64,000 bases of DNA from Xenorhabdus sp. BG5 (GCF_015163665.1 NZ_JADEUG010000002.1:124001-188000); one strand, 5' to 3'. Positions 27,994 through 36,945 are shown, counted from the first letter of the stretch. Made by a program: numbers and translations. Notes: generated from the sequence alone by a model not told the origin.

Positions 27994-29358
27994 ATGGCAG
28001 AACAACAAGAACAACAATCTACGCTTAAGCGTGGTTTAAAGAACAGGCATATTCAGCTTATTGCTCTCGGCGGTGCAGTAGGAACGGGGTTATTTTTAGG
28101 TATTGCGCAAACCATTAAAATGGCAGGGCCGTCAGTGCTTCTTGGGTATGGGCTTGGCGGGTTTATCGCATTTTTAATTATGCGCCAACTGGGCGAAATG
28201 GTTGTTGAAGAGCCAGTCGCAGGGTCATTTAGCCACTTTGCTTATAAATATTGGGGAAATTTTGCCGGTTTTCTATCAGGCTGGAATTACTGGGCAATGT
28301 TTATTTTGGTTGGAATGGCGGAATTAACGGCTGTTGGTATGTATATTCAGTATTGGTGGCCGGAAGTTCCAACATGGGTTTCTGCTGCAATATTCTTTGT
28401 GCTGATTAATCTCGTCAATCTAATTAATGTTCGGCTATATGGTGAAACCGAATTTTGGTTCTCTATCATTAAAGTCAGTGCTATCGTCGGGATGATTATC
28501 TTTGGGAGTTATTTGCTGATTAGCGGTAATGGTGGCCCACAGGCAAGTATCACCAACTTGTGGCAGCAGGGCGGCTTCATGCCAAATGGGCTTTCTGGCT
28601 TGATTATGGCGTTGGCTGTGATCATGTTTTCATTTGGTGGGCTGGAAATGGTAGGTATTACCGCAGCAGAAGCAGAAAATCCTGAGAAAAATATCCCAAA
28701 AGCCACTAACCAGGTTGTTTATCGCATCTTGCTGTTCTATATCGGTTCATTGGCTATCCTGCTATCGTTGTATCCGTGGGAAAAGGTGGTAGAAGGCGGT
28801 AGTCCATTCGTTTTGATTTTCCATGATCTGGATAACTTCTGGGTAGCGAATATGCTGAATGTGGTGGTACTAACGGCGGCGTTGTCTGTTTATAACAGTG
28901 GCGTGTATTGTAATAGCCGGATGTTGTATGGTTTGGCTAAACAAGGTAATGCGCCTTATGCACTCACAAAAGTTAACAAACGCAGTGTACCTGTCTTGTC
29001 TATTGGTTTATCAGCACTGGCAACATCAATTGGTGTATTGATTAACTATATTATGCCCGGTAAGGCATTTGAGTTGCTAATGGCATTAGTGGTAACAACT
29101 CTGGTCATTAACTGGATTATGATTTGTTGTGCTCATTTGAAATTCCGTTCAGCTAAAGATAAAGAAGGTGTCAAGACGAAATTTCGGGCACTCTGGTATC
29201 CATTTGGAAACTACCTGTGTTTAGTATTCCTGGCATTCATTCTCGTTATTATACTTACGATGCCACCAATTCGTATTTCAGTTATCTTGATGCCGTTTTG
29301 GATTGGTGTCTTATGGATTGGTTATTTGATTGTTCGCTCAAAGAAGGCCAAGAGCTAA
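27994..29358 (+). CDS. Aromatic amino acid permease (PheP/AroP type)
   Basis: A 454-residue APC-family importer with 12 helices. The start is ATG at 27994 after AAAAAGAGGA. Stretches such as GLKNRHIQLIALGGAVGTGL, LGEMVVEEPVAGSFSHFAYK and ALSVYNSGVYCNSRML are shared with both E. coli AroP and PheP. NVRLYGETEFWF and FGNYLC favour PheP; NGGPQAS and QQGNAP-like positions favour AroP, so I leave the symbol open. It brings phenylalanine, and perhaps tyrosine and tryptophan, across the inner membrane using the proton gradient. One of three aromatic permeases in the window. Confidence 0.88.
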   Translation: MAEQQEQQSTLKRGLKNRHIQLIALGGAVGTGLFLGIAQTIKMAGPSVLLGYGLGGFIAFLIMRQLGEMVVEEPVAGSFSHFAYKYWGNFAGFLSGWNYWAMFILVGMAELTAVGMYIQYWWPEVPTWVSAAIFFVLINLVNLINVRLYGETEFWFSIIKVSAIVGMIIFGSYLLISGNGGPQASITNLWQQGGFMPNGLSGLIMALAVIMFSFGGLEMVGITAAEAENPEKNIPKATNQVVYRILLFYIGSLAILLSLYPWEKVVEGGSPFVLIFHDLDNFWVANMLNVVVLTAALSVYNSGVYCNSRMLYGLAKQGNAPYALTKVNKRSVPVLSIGLSALATSIGVLINYIMPGKAFELLMALVVTTLVINWIMICCAHLKFRSAKDKEGVKTKFRALWYPFGNYLCLVFLAFILVIILTMPPIRISVILMPFWIGVLWIGYLIVRSKKAKS

Positions 29359-29391
29359 GTAGATTAGTTGCCAATCCATGCCATGTTTTTT

Positions 29392-29414
29392 CAGTCGGGT
29401 ATTATGCCCGGCTG
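29392..29414 (+). terminator. Hairpin after the aromatic permease
   Basis: CAGTCGGG pairs with CCCGGCTG (one G-T pair) around a 7-nt loop; a short T-rich tail follows. Confidence 0.65.
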
Positions 29415-30152
29415 ATTGTTATTGTCAGTGCTAAATAATACATTACCGTTATTTTATGTCACTAAACGCCATTATCTGGTGAATTCCATTTTTAATAAAA
29501 TATTATTTTTGTATTCTTCCCATAATTCATAATAAGAGTATTTATACTCTTTTTTTAGCAATGTAGTTTCATTTTAAACTCTAACAACTCCAGCAAAATG
29601 TACTTTATGAAATCAATACATCGTATGAAAATGATCATATGGATGAATAGTAAAAAATCATCCTACAAATATTATAATTTAATAATATTTAATAAATGAT
29701 AAACAAAAAGTAAGCGGATTACATGTAAAACGACTATATTGTATGTTCAAAAATAACAAGTGAAATTAGCTATAATTTTTATCGTTATCCAAAATGGATT
29801 TTGCATAACGATAACACTCTGGTCTACACCCTAATAGATAGGGAAAACAGCATTATATATTAGTCTTATTAAAGATATTTCTTGGGGTGAATTTTTCTTT
29901 TTATGTTAATTCATGAAGTTATGTTAATTAAAAATTATTGAGTAATTTCAAATCGGAATGGATATTAAGAATTTTAAATGTGTGCGTTGGCTCGTGCACC
30001 TGAAAAAAATGGCTTGCGATTACATAAAGAGTATGTGATAAAACACATGGGTAGACGAAGTATTGTTCTGTTAATAAATAACAGCAACTAATACTGGTTT
30101 GTTTATTTTTATGCCAACAGGCTAATAAAGTGATTCAAAGGAAATTTTTGAA
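29415..30152. other. Long untranslated region upstream of the cold-shock gene
   Basis: About 740 bp without an ORF. The last ~150 bp, including a CTGTTA/TAACAG hairpin at 30068-30084, are the likely leader of the cold-shock mRNA; long structured leaders are usual for csp genes. I do not find the exact E. coli cold-box sequence. Confidence 0.5.
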
Positions 30153-30362
30153 ATGGCAAAAATCACTGGTACTGTGAAGTGGTTCAATGAGTCTAAAGGT
30201 TTTGGTTTTATTACTCCAACTGATGGTAGCAAAGATGTATTTGTACATTTTTCTGCAATTATGAAAGATGGATTTAAAACATTATCTGAAGGCCAACGAG
30301 TTGAGTTTGAAATTCAGGATGGTCCTAAAGGCCCTGCTGCTGCAAACGTCACAACTTTATAG
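30153..30362 (+). CDS. Cold-shock domain RNA chaperone (CspC/CspE type)
   Basis: A 69-residue single cold-shock domain. RNP1 (KGFGFI) and RNP2 (DVFVHFS) are intact, and the sequence is closest to E. coli CspE and CspC ([21 protein letters not shown]. coli CspC starts MAKIKGQVKWF). Binds single-stranded RNA and melts structure. Ribosome site AAAGGAAA. Single-gene unit, ended by a strong hairpin. Confidence 0.95.
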   Translation: MAKITGTVKWFNESKGFGFITPTDGSKDVFVHFSAIMKDGFKTLSEGQRVEFEIQDGPKGPAAANVTTL

Positions 30363-30453
30363 TAACAAATTTAATTTGGCTGGTATCTAATTACTGTCTA
30401 AATCTATTTATCGTTAGTTTGGTTTTAATATCTGACGATAATCTATTGCAAAT

Positions 30454-30488
30454 ATCACTCTATTAGAGTACTAATAGGGTGATTTTTA
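30454..30488 (+). terminator. Rho-independent terminator after the cold-shock gene
   Basis: ATCACTCTATTAG pairs with CTAATAGGGTGAT (one G-T pair) around AGTA and is followed by TTTTTATTTT. Confidence 0.9.
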
Positions 30489-30493
30489 TTTTG

Positions 30494-30600
30494 ACTCGGG
30501 GCGTTCTTTATTGAACTGAGAAGTACCCGTATTACCTGATCTGGATAATGCCAGCGTAGGGAAGTCATGGTATCACTTATTCCGATACCGCTTTTCTTTA
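30494..30600 (+). promoter_or_regulatory. TPP riboswitch with terminator-type expression platform
   Basis: The aptamer runs from about 30494 to 30565. The conserved THI-box pieces are in order: CTCGGGG, CTGAGA, ACCCG, ACCTGATCTGGATAATGCC and GCGTAGGGAAG. A hairpin follows (GGTATC at 30569-30574 with GATACC at 30584-30589) and then GCTTTTCTTT, a plausible intrinsic terminator, 23 bp before the thiD ribosome site. Binding of thiamine pyrophosphate should shut off thiD. Confidence 0.92.
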
Positions 30601-30622
30601 GCTGGTGGTAGGAATCACCATA

Positions 30623-31420
30623 ATGAGAATTAACTCACTAACTATCGCAGGAACCGATCCTAGCGGTGGTGCCGGCATTCAGGCCGATTTAAAAACCTTT
30701 TCCGCGCTTGGGGTTTACGGTACGACAGTTGTTACTGCCTTGGTTGCACAAAATACACTGGGCGTACAATCCGTTTATGAGCTCGATCCCCTTTTTGTTG
30801 CTGCTCAGTTAGAATCAGTACTTTCAGATATCAGGATAGACAGCGCCAAAATTGGTATGTTGTCGAATGCAGCCAATATCGCTGTAATAGCAGAGTCGTT
30901 GCATCGTTATCCTATTCCCTACATTGTATTGGATACTGTCATGGTGGCGAAAAGCGGTGACCCCTTGTTATCACCGGAGGCCATTACCGCAATGGTAGAG
31001 CAATTGCTGCCACTTGTTTCTCTGATCACCCCTAATTTGCCGGAAGCGGCAGCCATATTGAACTGTGATCTTGCTAATACTGAAGATGAAATGTTACAGC
31101 AGGGCAGAGCATTACGTTCAATGGGATGTCAGGCGGTTTTATTGAAAGGCGGACATTTGAATGATGAGGAAAGCCCAGATTGGCTTTTTACCCCGAAAGG
31201 GGAATGGCGTTTTACCGCACCCAGAATAAATACACGGCATACTCATGGAACGGGTTGTACTTTATCCGCGGCACTTGCTGCATTGCGTCCACGTTACTCT
31301 GATTGGCAAAATACGTTGCCGGTTGCCAAAACATATTTACAAAATGCGCTGACACAGGCGGATAGTTTGCAAGTTGGTCATGGCATTGGGCCAGTTCACC
31401 ATTTTCATCAATGGTGGTGA
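30623..31420 (+). CDS. thiD: HMP/HMP-phosphate kinase ThiD
   Basis: The ATG at 30623 follows TAGGAATCACC and gives 265 residues (E. coli 266) starting MRINSLTIAGTDPSGGAGIQ. ThiD phosphorylates hydroxymethylpyrimidine twice for thiamine biosynthesis. The ribokinase-like fold shows the substrate loop at the N-terminus, KSGDPLLSPEA, and the ATP/anion-hole motif HGTGCTLSAALAA. It is alone here: thiM, its usual E. coli partner, is not adjacent, and fbaB converges on it. Controlled by the TPP riboswitch just upstream. Confidence 0.95.
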   Translation: MRINSLTIAGTDPSGGAGIQADLKTFSALGVYGTTVVTALVAQNTLGVQSVYELDPLFVAAQLESVLSDIRIDSAKIGMLSNAANIAVIAESLHRYPIPYIVLDTVMVAKSGDPLLSPEAITAMVEQLLPLVSLITPNLPEAAAILNCDLANTEDEMLQQGRALRSMGCQAVLLKGGHLNDEESPDWLFTPKGEWRFTAPRINTRHTHGTGCTLSAALAALRPRYSDWQNTLPVAKTYLQNALTQADSLQVGHGIGPVHHFHQWW

Positions 31421-31430
31421 ATTTTTGAAT

Positions 31431-31454
31431 AATGGGGATGCAGAGATCCCCATT
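31431..31454. terminator. Hairpin between convergent thiD and fbaB
   Basis: AATGGGGAT (31431-31439) and ATCCCCATT (31446-31454) form a perfect 9-bp stem with a 6-nt loop, symmetrical enough to serve both genes. Confidence 0.7.
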
Positions 31455-31476
31455 TGAACGTACTGAATCTAATTGA

Positions 31477-32526
31477 TTAAGCGATGGTAATTTTCTTATC
31501 GAGATAAACATCCTGTACGGAGTGGATTAACTCAACGCCCTCTTTCATCGATTTCTTGAACGCCTTGCGGCCAAGGATCAATCCTATCCCTCCGGCACGT
31601 TTATTGATAACGGCAGTGCGGACAGAATCACTTAAGTCATTGTTTCCAGAGGCACCACCTGAATTGATTAATCCAGCGCGTCCCATATAACAGTTAGCAA
31701 TTTGATAACGAACCAGATCAATCGGATGTTCAGTGGTCAAATGACTATAGACGCGTTTATCCGTATGCCCGAATCCAATAGCAGTATAACCACCATTAGT
31801 TTCAGCCATTTTTTGTTTAACGATATCGGCACCAATCGTTGCAGCCAGGTGATTCGCCTGGCCGGTTAAATCGGCGCTGGTGTGGTAATCAACCCCATCT
31901 TTCTTGAAAGCGGAATTACGCAGATAAGCCCATAACACAGTGACCATGCCGAGTTCGTGAGCGCGTTCAAAGGCGGCTGAAATTTCTTCTATTTGGCGAC
32001 GTGATTCGGGAGAACCATAATAGATTGTTGCACCTACCGCAACTGCCCCCATGTTAAATGCCTGTTCGACGCTGGCATACAAAGTTTGATCATATTGGGC
32101 GGGATAGGTCAAAGTTTCATTGTGATTCAGCTTCACCAGAAACGGGATCTTATGAGCATAACGGCGAGAAACAGACGCCAGAACACCGTAAGTTGAAGCA
32201 ACACAATTACAGCCTGCCTCAATCGCCAGTTCAACGATATTTTTGGGATCAAAGTAGAGAGGATTGGTCGCGAAAGAAGCGCTGGCGGAATGTTCAACCC
32301 CCTGATCTACCGGCAAAATTGAGAGATAACCCGTCCCTGCCAGACGTCCATGATTCAATAAGGTTTGCATGGAGCGAAGAACAGGATTGGGGCGGTTATT
32401 TTCGAGCATGACTCTATCAACGAAATCTGTACCTGGAAGATAGAGATTTTCACGTGGAATGGTATTACATTGATGTTCCAATAAACTCTCTGCGTCTTTT
32501 CCTAACAACTTAACGATATCAGTCAT
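31477..32526 (-). CDS. fbaB: Class I fructose-bisphosphate aldolase FbaB (DhnA type)
   Basis: A 349-residue enzyme (E. coli 350) that uses a Schiff-base lysine to cleave or form fructose 1,6-bisphosphate. The family landmarks [30 protein letters not shown] and the C-terminal [16 protein letters not shown], which carries the lysines near the phosphate site, are all present. FbaB works mainly in gluconeogenic growth in E. coli. Order thiD-fbaB-trhP-yegP is a compressed version of the E. coli yeg region. Repeat copy B lies 138 bp upstream of its start. Confidence 0.95.
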   Translation of the reverse strand: MTDIVKLLGKDAESLLEHQCNTIPRENLYLPGTDFVDRVMLENNRPNPVLRSMQTLLNHGRLAGTGYLSILPVDQGVEHSASASFATNPLYFDPKNIVELAIEAGCNCVASTYGVLASVSRRYAHKIPFLVKLNHNETLTYPAQYDQTLYASVEQAFNMGAVAVGATIYYGSPESRRQIEEISAAFERAHELGMVTVLWAYLRNSAFKKDGVDYHTSADLTGQANHLAATIGADIVKQKMAETNGGYTAIGFGHTDKRVYSHLTTEHPIDLVRYQIANCYMGRAGLINSGGASGNNDLSDSVRTAVINKRAGGIGLILGRKAFKKSMKEGVELIHSVQDVYLDKKITIA

Positions 32527-32663
32527 GATTAACTCCAGTTTGCAAAAGGCGCTACTGATTGTTGTTTATATTTGAACTGATCACAAGGCAAGTGGAGAGG
32601 GAAGCAGCAGTGGATCGCTTCAGTTAATACAAATGTTGCTAAAATTTAACCATTTTATATGGC

Positions 32664-32768
32664 TATACGCATTAAACTTCAAGTTGCAATTTACAACACT
32701 ATATGAGACGTGATTTCTCCCCCGCTTCGCGGGGAGAAATCACACACATCTTGAAGTTAGATTGGTAC
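32664..32768 (-). repeat. Hairpin repeat, copy B (inverted orientation)
   Basis: The 105-bp repeat reads in the opposite direction to copies A, C and D. Its stem is GTGATTTCTCCCC/GGGGAGAAATCAC with one extra C in the 5' arm and a GCTTCGC apex. Flanks carry the same ends (TATACGCATTAAACTTCAAG and CTTGAAGTTAGATTGGTA). The remaining DNA from 32769 to 33051 is AT-rich and holds nothing recognised. Confidence 0.85.
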
Positions 32769-33051
32769 ATAAAGTGAAATTATATTTATCTGGTGTGGTG
32801 ATAAATATTGACGTTATTCAGAAATTGGATAATTTGGTTTATTTTTTCTCAAAATTTCCTTCATTAAACTGAATAAATCTTAACATTATTTATCAAAAGA
32901 TAGTTTTTTTGATTATTATAAATACGGTTACTAATAAAAGACTAATAAATATCCAGTTAGGATATTGGGAAATATTAATTAATTTAATGATTATTAAAGA
33001 TGGATGTTTTCCTTAATTCTTTGAATTTATTATGTTTTTATCTATTTGCGT

Positions 33052-33143
33052 AAAAGAAAAGGCCAGCCCAAGGGAGATTGAGCTAGCCAAGGAGGTGGTT
33101 CCTAGTCTTACAGTAAAACTTTTTTAGTTTTTTATTTTTCAGA
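33052..33143 (-). ncRNA. cyaR: Small regulatory RNA CyaR
   Basis: On the minus strand the core AGGAACCACCTCCTT and the following AATCTCCCTT loop are identical to E. coli CyaR. The terminator stem GGCTAGCTC/GGGCTGGCC (with two G-U pairs) ends in TTTTCTTTT. Its place just downstream of trhP (yegQ) is the same as in E. coli. CyaR is an Hfq-dependent, CRP-activated RNA that blocks translation of mRNAs such as ompX, luxS, nadE and yqaE through the CACCTCC seed. The 5' end (about 33143, near TCTGAAAAA) is estimated from the promoter and may be off by a few bases. Confidence 0.85.
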
Positions 33144-33147
33144 ACTG

Positions 33148-33190
33148 ATAATACGAGAAATAAATTAGCATTGATGTGATCTATTTCTAA
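33148..33190 (-). promoter_or_regulatory. cyaR promoter with a CRP half site
   Basis: The minus-strand -10 is TATTAT (33148-33153). At 33175-33190 lies TGTGATCTATTTCTAA, whose left half is a perfect CRP recognition TGTGA and whose right half is degenerate. Spacing to the start site (about 40 bp) is that of a class II-type CRP promoter, in line with CRP activation of cyaR in E. coli. Confidence 0.55.
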
Positions 33191-33242
33191 AAAAATAGAT
33201 CAATTTCTTTAAAATCCTATTTTGAATTATTTCACTGGTCAT

Positions 33243-34604
33243 TCATATTGGATGAGGTGCTCTGGTATTACCATCTTTTAAGTTTCGCACAAGCAAAGCA
33301 TAATCCAGCTTAATTTCTTCAGGAATAGGAAGATAAACGAGATGCCCATCACCTGGCGCAATTTCCACGGTCTGGCCTTTTTTATTTGTCATGGATTCTA
33401 ACGTGAAGTTAATATTGCCCGATGGCGTCATGAGTTCCAGATGATCCCCGACAAGAAATTTATTCTTCACAGCAACTTCTGCCAGTCCGTTGACTCGATT
33501 GCCAGTAAATTCACCGACGAATTGTTGAGTGTCTGATACGGAATAGCCGTATTCGTAAGTTTGGTAGGTATCATGAGTATGACGGCGCAGGAAACCTTCT
33601 GTGTAGCCACGGTGCGCCAAACCTTCTAATGTGGTCATCAATGTTGGATCGAAGGGTTTTCCAGCAGCAGCATCATCTATGGCACGGCGATATACTTGGG
33701 CGGTGCGGGCACAATAATAAAAAGATTTGGTACGGCCTTCGATTTTCAGTGAGTGAACCTCCATTTTGGTTAATCTTTCCACATGTTCAAGAGCACGTAA
33801 GTCTTTGGAGTTCATGATATAAGTACCATGTTCATCTTCAAACGCTGACATGTATTCGCCAGGACGCTTGGCTTCTTCTATCATGAAGACTTTATCCGTT
33901 GGTGCACCTTGGCCCAGTGTTGGTTCAATGTTCTTAACCGGAATAGGGTCATGCATATGGACAATATTGCCAACACTATCTTCCTTGCCTTCCTGCACAT
34001 TGTACTCCCAGCGGCAGGCATTGGTGCAAGTGCCCTGATTAGGATCGCGCTTATTGATATAGCCCGATAACAGGCAACGGCCAGAATAAGCCATACAAAG
34101 TGCGCCATGCACAAAAACCTCAAGTTCCATATCAGGCACTTGCTGACGGATTTCAGCAATTTCTTCCAGCGAGAGTTCACGGGAAAGAATGACTCGCGTC
34201 AATCCCATCTGTTTCCAGAATTTGACCGTAGCCCAGTTAACCGCATTGGCTTGAACCGAAAGATGAATATCTATTTCAGGAAATGTCTCGCGCACCATCA
34301 TAATTAAGCCCGGATCAGACATAATCAAAGCATCAGGTCCCATTTCTACGACGGGTTTTAAGTCACGAATAAACGTTTTCAGCTTTGCGTTATGTGGTGC
34401 GATATTGACAACGACATAAAAACGCTTACCTAATTCATGCGCCTCCTTAATGCCTTGGGCCAATGTCTCATGATTAAATTCATTATTACGGACACGCAAG
34501 CTATAGCGAGGCTGTCCGGCATAAATGGCATCTGCACCATAAGCGAATGCGTACCGCATGTTTTTCAACGAGCCGGCAGGAGAAAGTAATTCTGGAGTAA
34601 ACAT
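33243..34604 (-). CDS. trhP: tRNA 5-hydroxyuridine modification protein TrhP (YegQ)
   Basis: A 453-residue U32 'peptidase' family protein, the E. coli YegQ length. The N-terminal barrel begins ELLSPAGSLKNMRYAFAYGA and the family cysteines are in CMAYSGRCLLSGYI and GTCTNACRWEY, probable Fe-S ligands. TrhP introduces the hydroxyl at position 5 of U34 in a set of tRNAs using prephenate. A short stem (CCTTACCCT/AGGGTAAGG) is found in its leader near 34652-34676. Downstream on the same strand is cyaR, upstream is yegP, as in E. coli. Confidence 0.94.
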   Translation of the reverse strand: MFTPELLSPAGSLKNMRYAFAYGADAIYAGQPRYSLRVRNNEFNHETLAQGIKEAHELGKRFYVVVNIAPHNAKLKTFIRDLKPVVEMGPDALIMSDPGLIMMVRETFPEIDIHLSVQANAVNWATVKFWKQMGLTRVILSRELSLEEIAEIRQQVPDMELEVFVHGALCMAYSGRCLLSGYINKRDPNQGTCTNACRWEYNVQEGKEDSVGNIVHMHDPIPVKNIEPTLGQGAPTDKVFMIEEAKRPGEYMSAFEDEHGTYIMNSKDLRALEHVERLTKMEVHSLKIEGRTKSFYYCARTAQVYRRAIDDAAAGKPFDPTLMTTLEGLAHRGYTEGFLRRHTHDTYQTYEYGYSVSDTQQFVGEFTGNRVNGLAEVAVKNKFLVGDHLELMTPSGNINFTLESMTNKKGQTVEIAPGDGHLVYLPIPEEIKLDYALLVRNLKDGNTRAPHPI

Positions 34605-34743
34605 ATTTTTTAACGTTCTCGGTCTGAGTTCAAGTCAGCCCTTACCCTGTCTTGATATCATTACCAAGGGTAAGGTTTAAGGGAGGGGGATTTTAACGCC
34701 TATTTTATCATTAGCACAAATATATTATGGAAAATAGAGAAAG

Positions 34744-34763
34744 CGCGCCGCGGATACGGCGCG
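34744..34763 (-). terminator. Terminator of yegP
   Basis: On the minus strand CGCGCCG pairs with CGGCGCG around six bases and continues into CTTTCTCTATTTT. It is 18 bp past the yegP stop. Confidence 0.75.
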
Positions 34764-34780
34764 AATCATTAATGTATCTG

Positions 34781-35125
34781 TTAATTTTGTTGAGTCAGGT
34801 CACGAATGCTTTCTGTTGGTCCGATTTTCATAACAGATTGCATAGATTTCTTCATGCTTACTTCATCGGTATGAGTTTCACTAATAGCAATAATTTGATG
34901 GTTTCGGGCTTTCAGGACAAAGTAAGCTTTGCCCGATTTGTTTTTTCTCACTTCATGGCGAGTTTTATCGGGAGAATTAACTTGCACAGAGTGAATGCCT
35001 TTATTGGCAGCCGCCTTGGTAGTATACATTTCACTGCTCAGAATAATGTCACCGTTTGCCGCCACCAGATTGAAATAAAATTGCCCGTTCTTTGCTTTCT
35101 TAAGATCATAATGCCCAGTAGCCAT
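34781..35125 (-). CDS. yegP: YegP-type stress-associated protein (two DUF1508 repeats)
   Basis: From the ATG at 35123-35125, preceded by AGGAGAATT, the protein has 114 residues: two tandem DUF1508/YegP repeats, each about 48 residues, reading KNGQFYFNLVAANGDIILSS and KSGKAYFVLKARNHQIIAIS. The fold is a small beta-alpha unit; the function is unknown, and E. coli yegP is a general stress-type gene. Longer in-frame starts upstream (up to 35335) have no family support. It neighbours trhP as in E. coli. Confidence 0.9.
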   Translation of the reverse strand: MATGHYDLKKAKNGQFYFNLVAANGDIILSSEMYTTKAAANKGIHSVQVNSPDKTRHEVRKNKSGKAYFVLKARNHQIIAISETHTDEVSMKKSMQSVMKIGPTESIRDLTQQN

Positions 35126-35356
35126 AAGAAATTCTCCTGATTGGGTAATTATCAGCTTAAGTTTAGCTTGAATTTTGTACAGACAAGAGATTTGATGAGA
35201 AAAATTTATCCACTGTCCCATTATTTTATAGAGCATGATGACTATTTTGTCTTGGTCGAACTGCTTCCAAATTAGCTGTTGCACGAATATATTACAGTCT
35301 TTCTCAGAGATAACGACACACAGTTGCAATATCACTCGATTAATGCAGCCTATTAT

Positions 35357-35929
35357 TTAGGGCGTGTTGGGAATATTTGCCAAATGTTCAGCATGATGCA
35401 AAAGGCTCATGGTTTCATATGGAGCACCAATCATAAGAATTTTTCCCCGACGCTCTACCAATTTTGCAAATGGCGAATCATTACCATAGCCATAATCTAA
35501 TGAATGATTCCTTACGAAATACTCAGCACTATTTCCAATAGCGACGACAGAAGCACCAGGGTTTTGGCTTCGAATAGCTCCTTTGGTTGTCCTAACACAC
35601 TCAGCGAATACACCATGATCTTTGCTTGCTCGTGAAAATGATCGATCATATGGCATGATTTCAGATTTTAATTCTGATGGGATATAACCGTTTACATCCA
35701 AACTATCTTCATAATTTTGCTCCCAATTCGTATAACACAGTAATACTCCTTCAACTCCCAAGACGGTCAAAATAGCATGAATAAGATCATCTGCACCATT
35801 CAAACAATTACCTACAGATCGCATAGCAACATGAGCCATAACAGCATCACCTTGTTTTATGCCTATCCTCTGTAGCTGCTGGACAAGCATCGATTTTGTC
35901 CAATATTCATCTTCGCCCACTTTGATCAT
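35357..35929 (-). pseudogene. Aminoglycoside 3-N-acetyltransferase-like gene, C-terminus missing
   Basis: A 190-residue frame similar to the AAC(3) family, which uses acetyl-CoA to modify the 3-amino group of aminoglycosides. It contains GDAVMAHVAMRSVG, MPYDRSFSRASKDHGVFAEC, the strand RGKILMIGAP and the conserved LLHHAEHLANIPNT, where the catalytic histidine normally lies. Full AAC(3) proteins have about 260-280 residues; here the chain stops immediately after the HAEHLA motif and the sequence beyond is unrelated in all frames. The last 70-80 residues, which complete the acetyl-CoA pocket, are therefore lost, most likely by a deletion between it and yegP. It could still be a short expressed protein. 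Confidence 0.65.
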
Positions 35930-36007
35930 ATATCTAACCTTATGTTGATTTTATTACCCTCACTCTTTGTTTAAGTTTGGTTTATTGCGTATTCTTCCAT
36001 TTAAGGC

Positions 36008-36105
36008 TATCTTATTTATGTGTACTTAAAATCCTACTTATTTAGTACACCCTCATTTGCTTCTTATTTCGCTCTTCCCCTCCCTGGATTCAGGGAGGGA
36101 TTTTT
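36008..36105 (+). ncRNA. Candidate small RNA ending in a strong terminator
   Basis: No ORF explains the strong plus-strand terminator at 36078-36105 (CCCTCCCTG/CAGGGAGGG, loop GATT, then ATTTTTG). Upstream, TATCTT (36008-36013) with TTGCGT 17 bp before it would start transcription near 36020, exactly where a GTGTACT/AGTACAC hairpin (36020-36026 with 36044-36050) begins. The result would be an 85-nt RNA with two hairpins and a pyrimidine-rich linker. The promoter boxes are weak. Confidence 0.3.
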
Positions 36106-36351
36106 GTCGTTGAAAATTTTATAAAACAGAATGTTTCCTACTGTCCGTAATCGCGTCAGAGTCAACGAAAATTATATCTTTCTGGCATACCTCTATCATA
36201 AATTAAGTATTTATAATTATATAATTTTGTTATAAATATTTCGGTGCACTTCCATTATAAGACATTTAAATTTCATTAGTGATTAATAGAATAATAAAAA
36301 AGTAAATTCACTTATTTTACAGTCATGTAAGGAAAAAATAGGAAATTCATC

Positions 36352-36945
36352 ATGAATATTAAAAAGTCTCTATTTTTAGTGGGATTAACGGCCTTTGGCA
36401 CTACCCCATTTTCTAGTATTGCTGACCCAGATTCAAATCATGGATATGTCGACACACCGCCAAGCAGGGCACTTTTATGCAAAAAAAGTATCAATAAAAA
36501 CTGCGGGCCTGTCACGTATGAACCACAATCGGTTGAAGGCCCCAAAGGCTTCCCACAAGGGGGACCACCAGACGGACAAATCGCTAGTGGTGGTGTTAGT
36601 CAGTTCAAACAACTCAATGAACAAAGTACAGACCGCTGGCATCATGTCACTATCAATAAAGGAATCAACAAATTTAATTGGACAATAACAGCCCGACATA
36701 GCACCACTTCATGGCAATTCTATATTACCAAACCTGGTTGGGATCCAAATAAACCGCTAACACGCGCACAATTTGATCTAAAACCCTTTTGTGAACGCTT
36801 TGATAATGGAAAAAGGCCAGGCCAAACCGTCTCACTGAACTGTGATATTCCCGATCGCTCAGGCTATCATGTTATTCTCGGCGTGTGGACGATTGCTGAT
36901 ACCACCAATGCTTTCTATCAAGTTATTGATGTTGATATTAAATAA
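36352..36945 (+). CDS. AA10 chitin-active lytic monooxygenase / chitin-binding protein (CBP21-like)
   Basis: A 197-residue secreted protein very close to Serratia CBP21: HGYVDTPPSRALLCKK, CGPVTYEPQSVEGPKGFPQ, TARHSTTSWQFYITKPGWD and DTTNAFYQVIDV. AA10 enzymes cut crystalline chitin oxidatively with a copper held by the N-terminal histidine, a second histidine (TARHSTTSW) and an axial aromatic (ANAF or TNAF). The second histidine and phenylalanine are present. The first histidine is residue 30; the best signal-peptidase site is after SIA (residue 24), which would leave DPDSN in front of it. Insect or nematode chitin is the likely target. Stands alone with its own ribosome site (TAAGGAAA). Confidence 0.88.
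   Translation: MNIKKSLFLVGLTAFGTTPFSSIADPDSNHGYVDTPPSRALLCKKSINKNCGPVTYEPQSVEGPKGFPQGGPPDGQIASGGVSQFKQLNEQSTDRWHHVTINKGINKFNWTITARHSTTSWQFYITKPGWDPNKPLTRAQFDLKPFCERFDNGKRPGQTVSLNCDIPDRSGYHVILGVWTIADTTNAFYQVIDVDIK

Noticed and set aside
34727..35140. Open frame of 137 codons on the plus strand
   Set aside because: Antisense to yegP, whose protein sequence and ribosome site are well supported.
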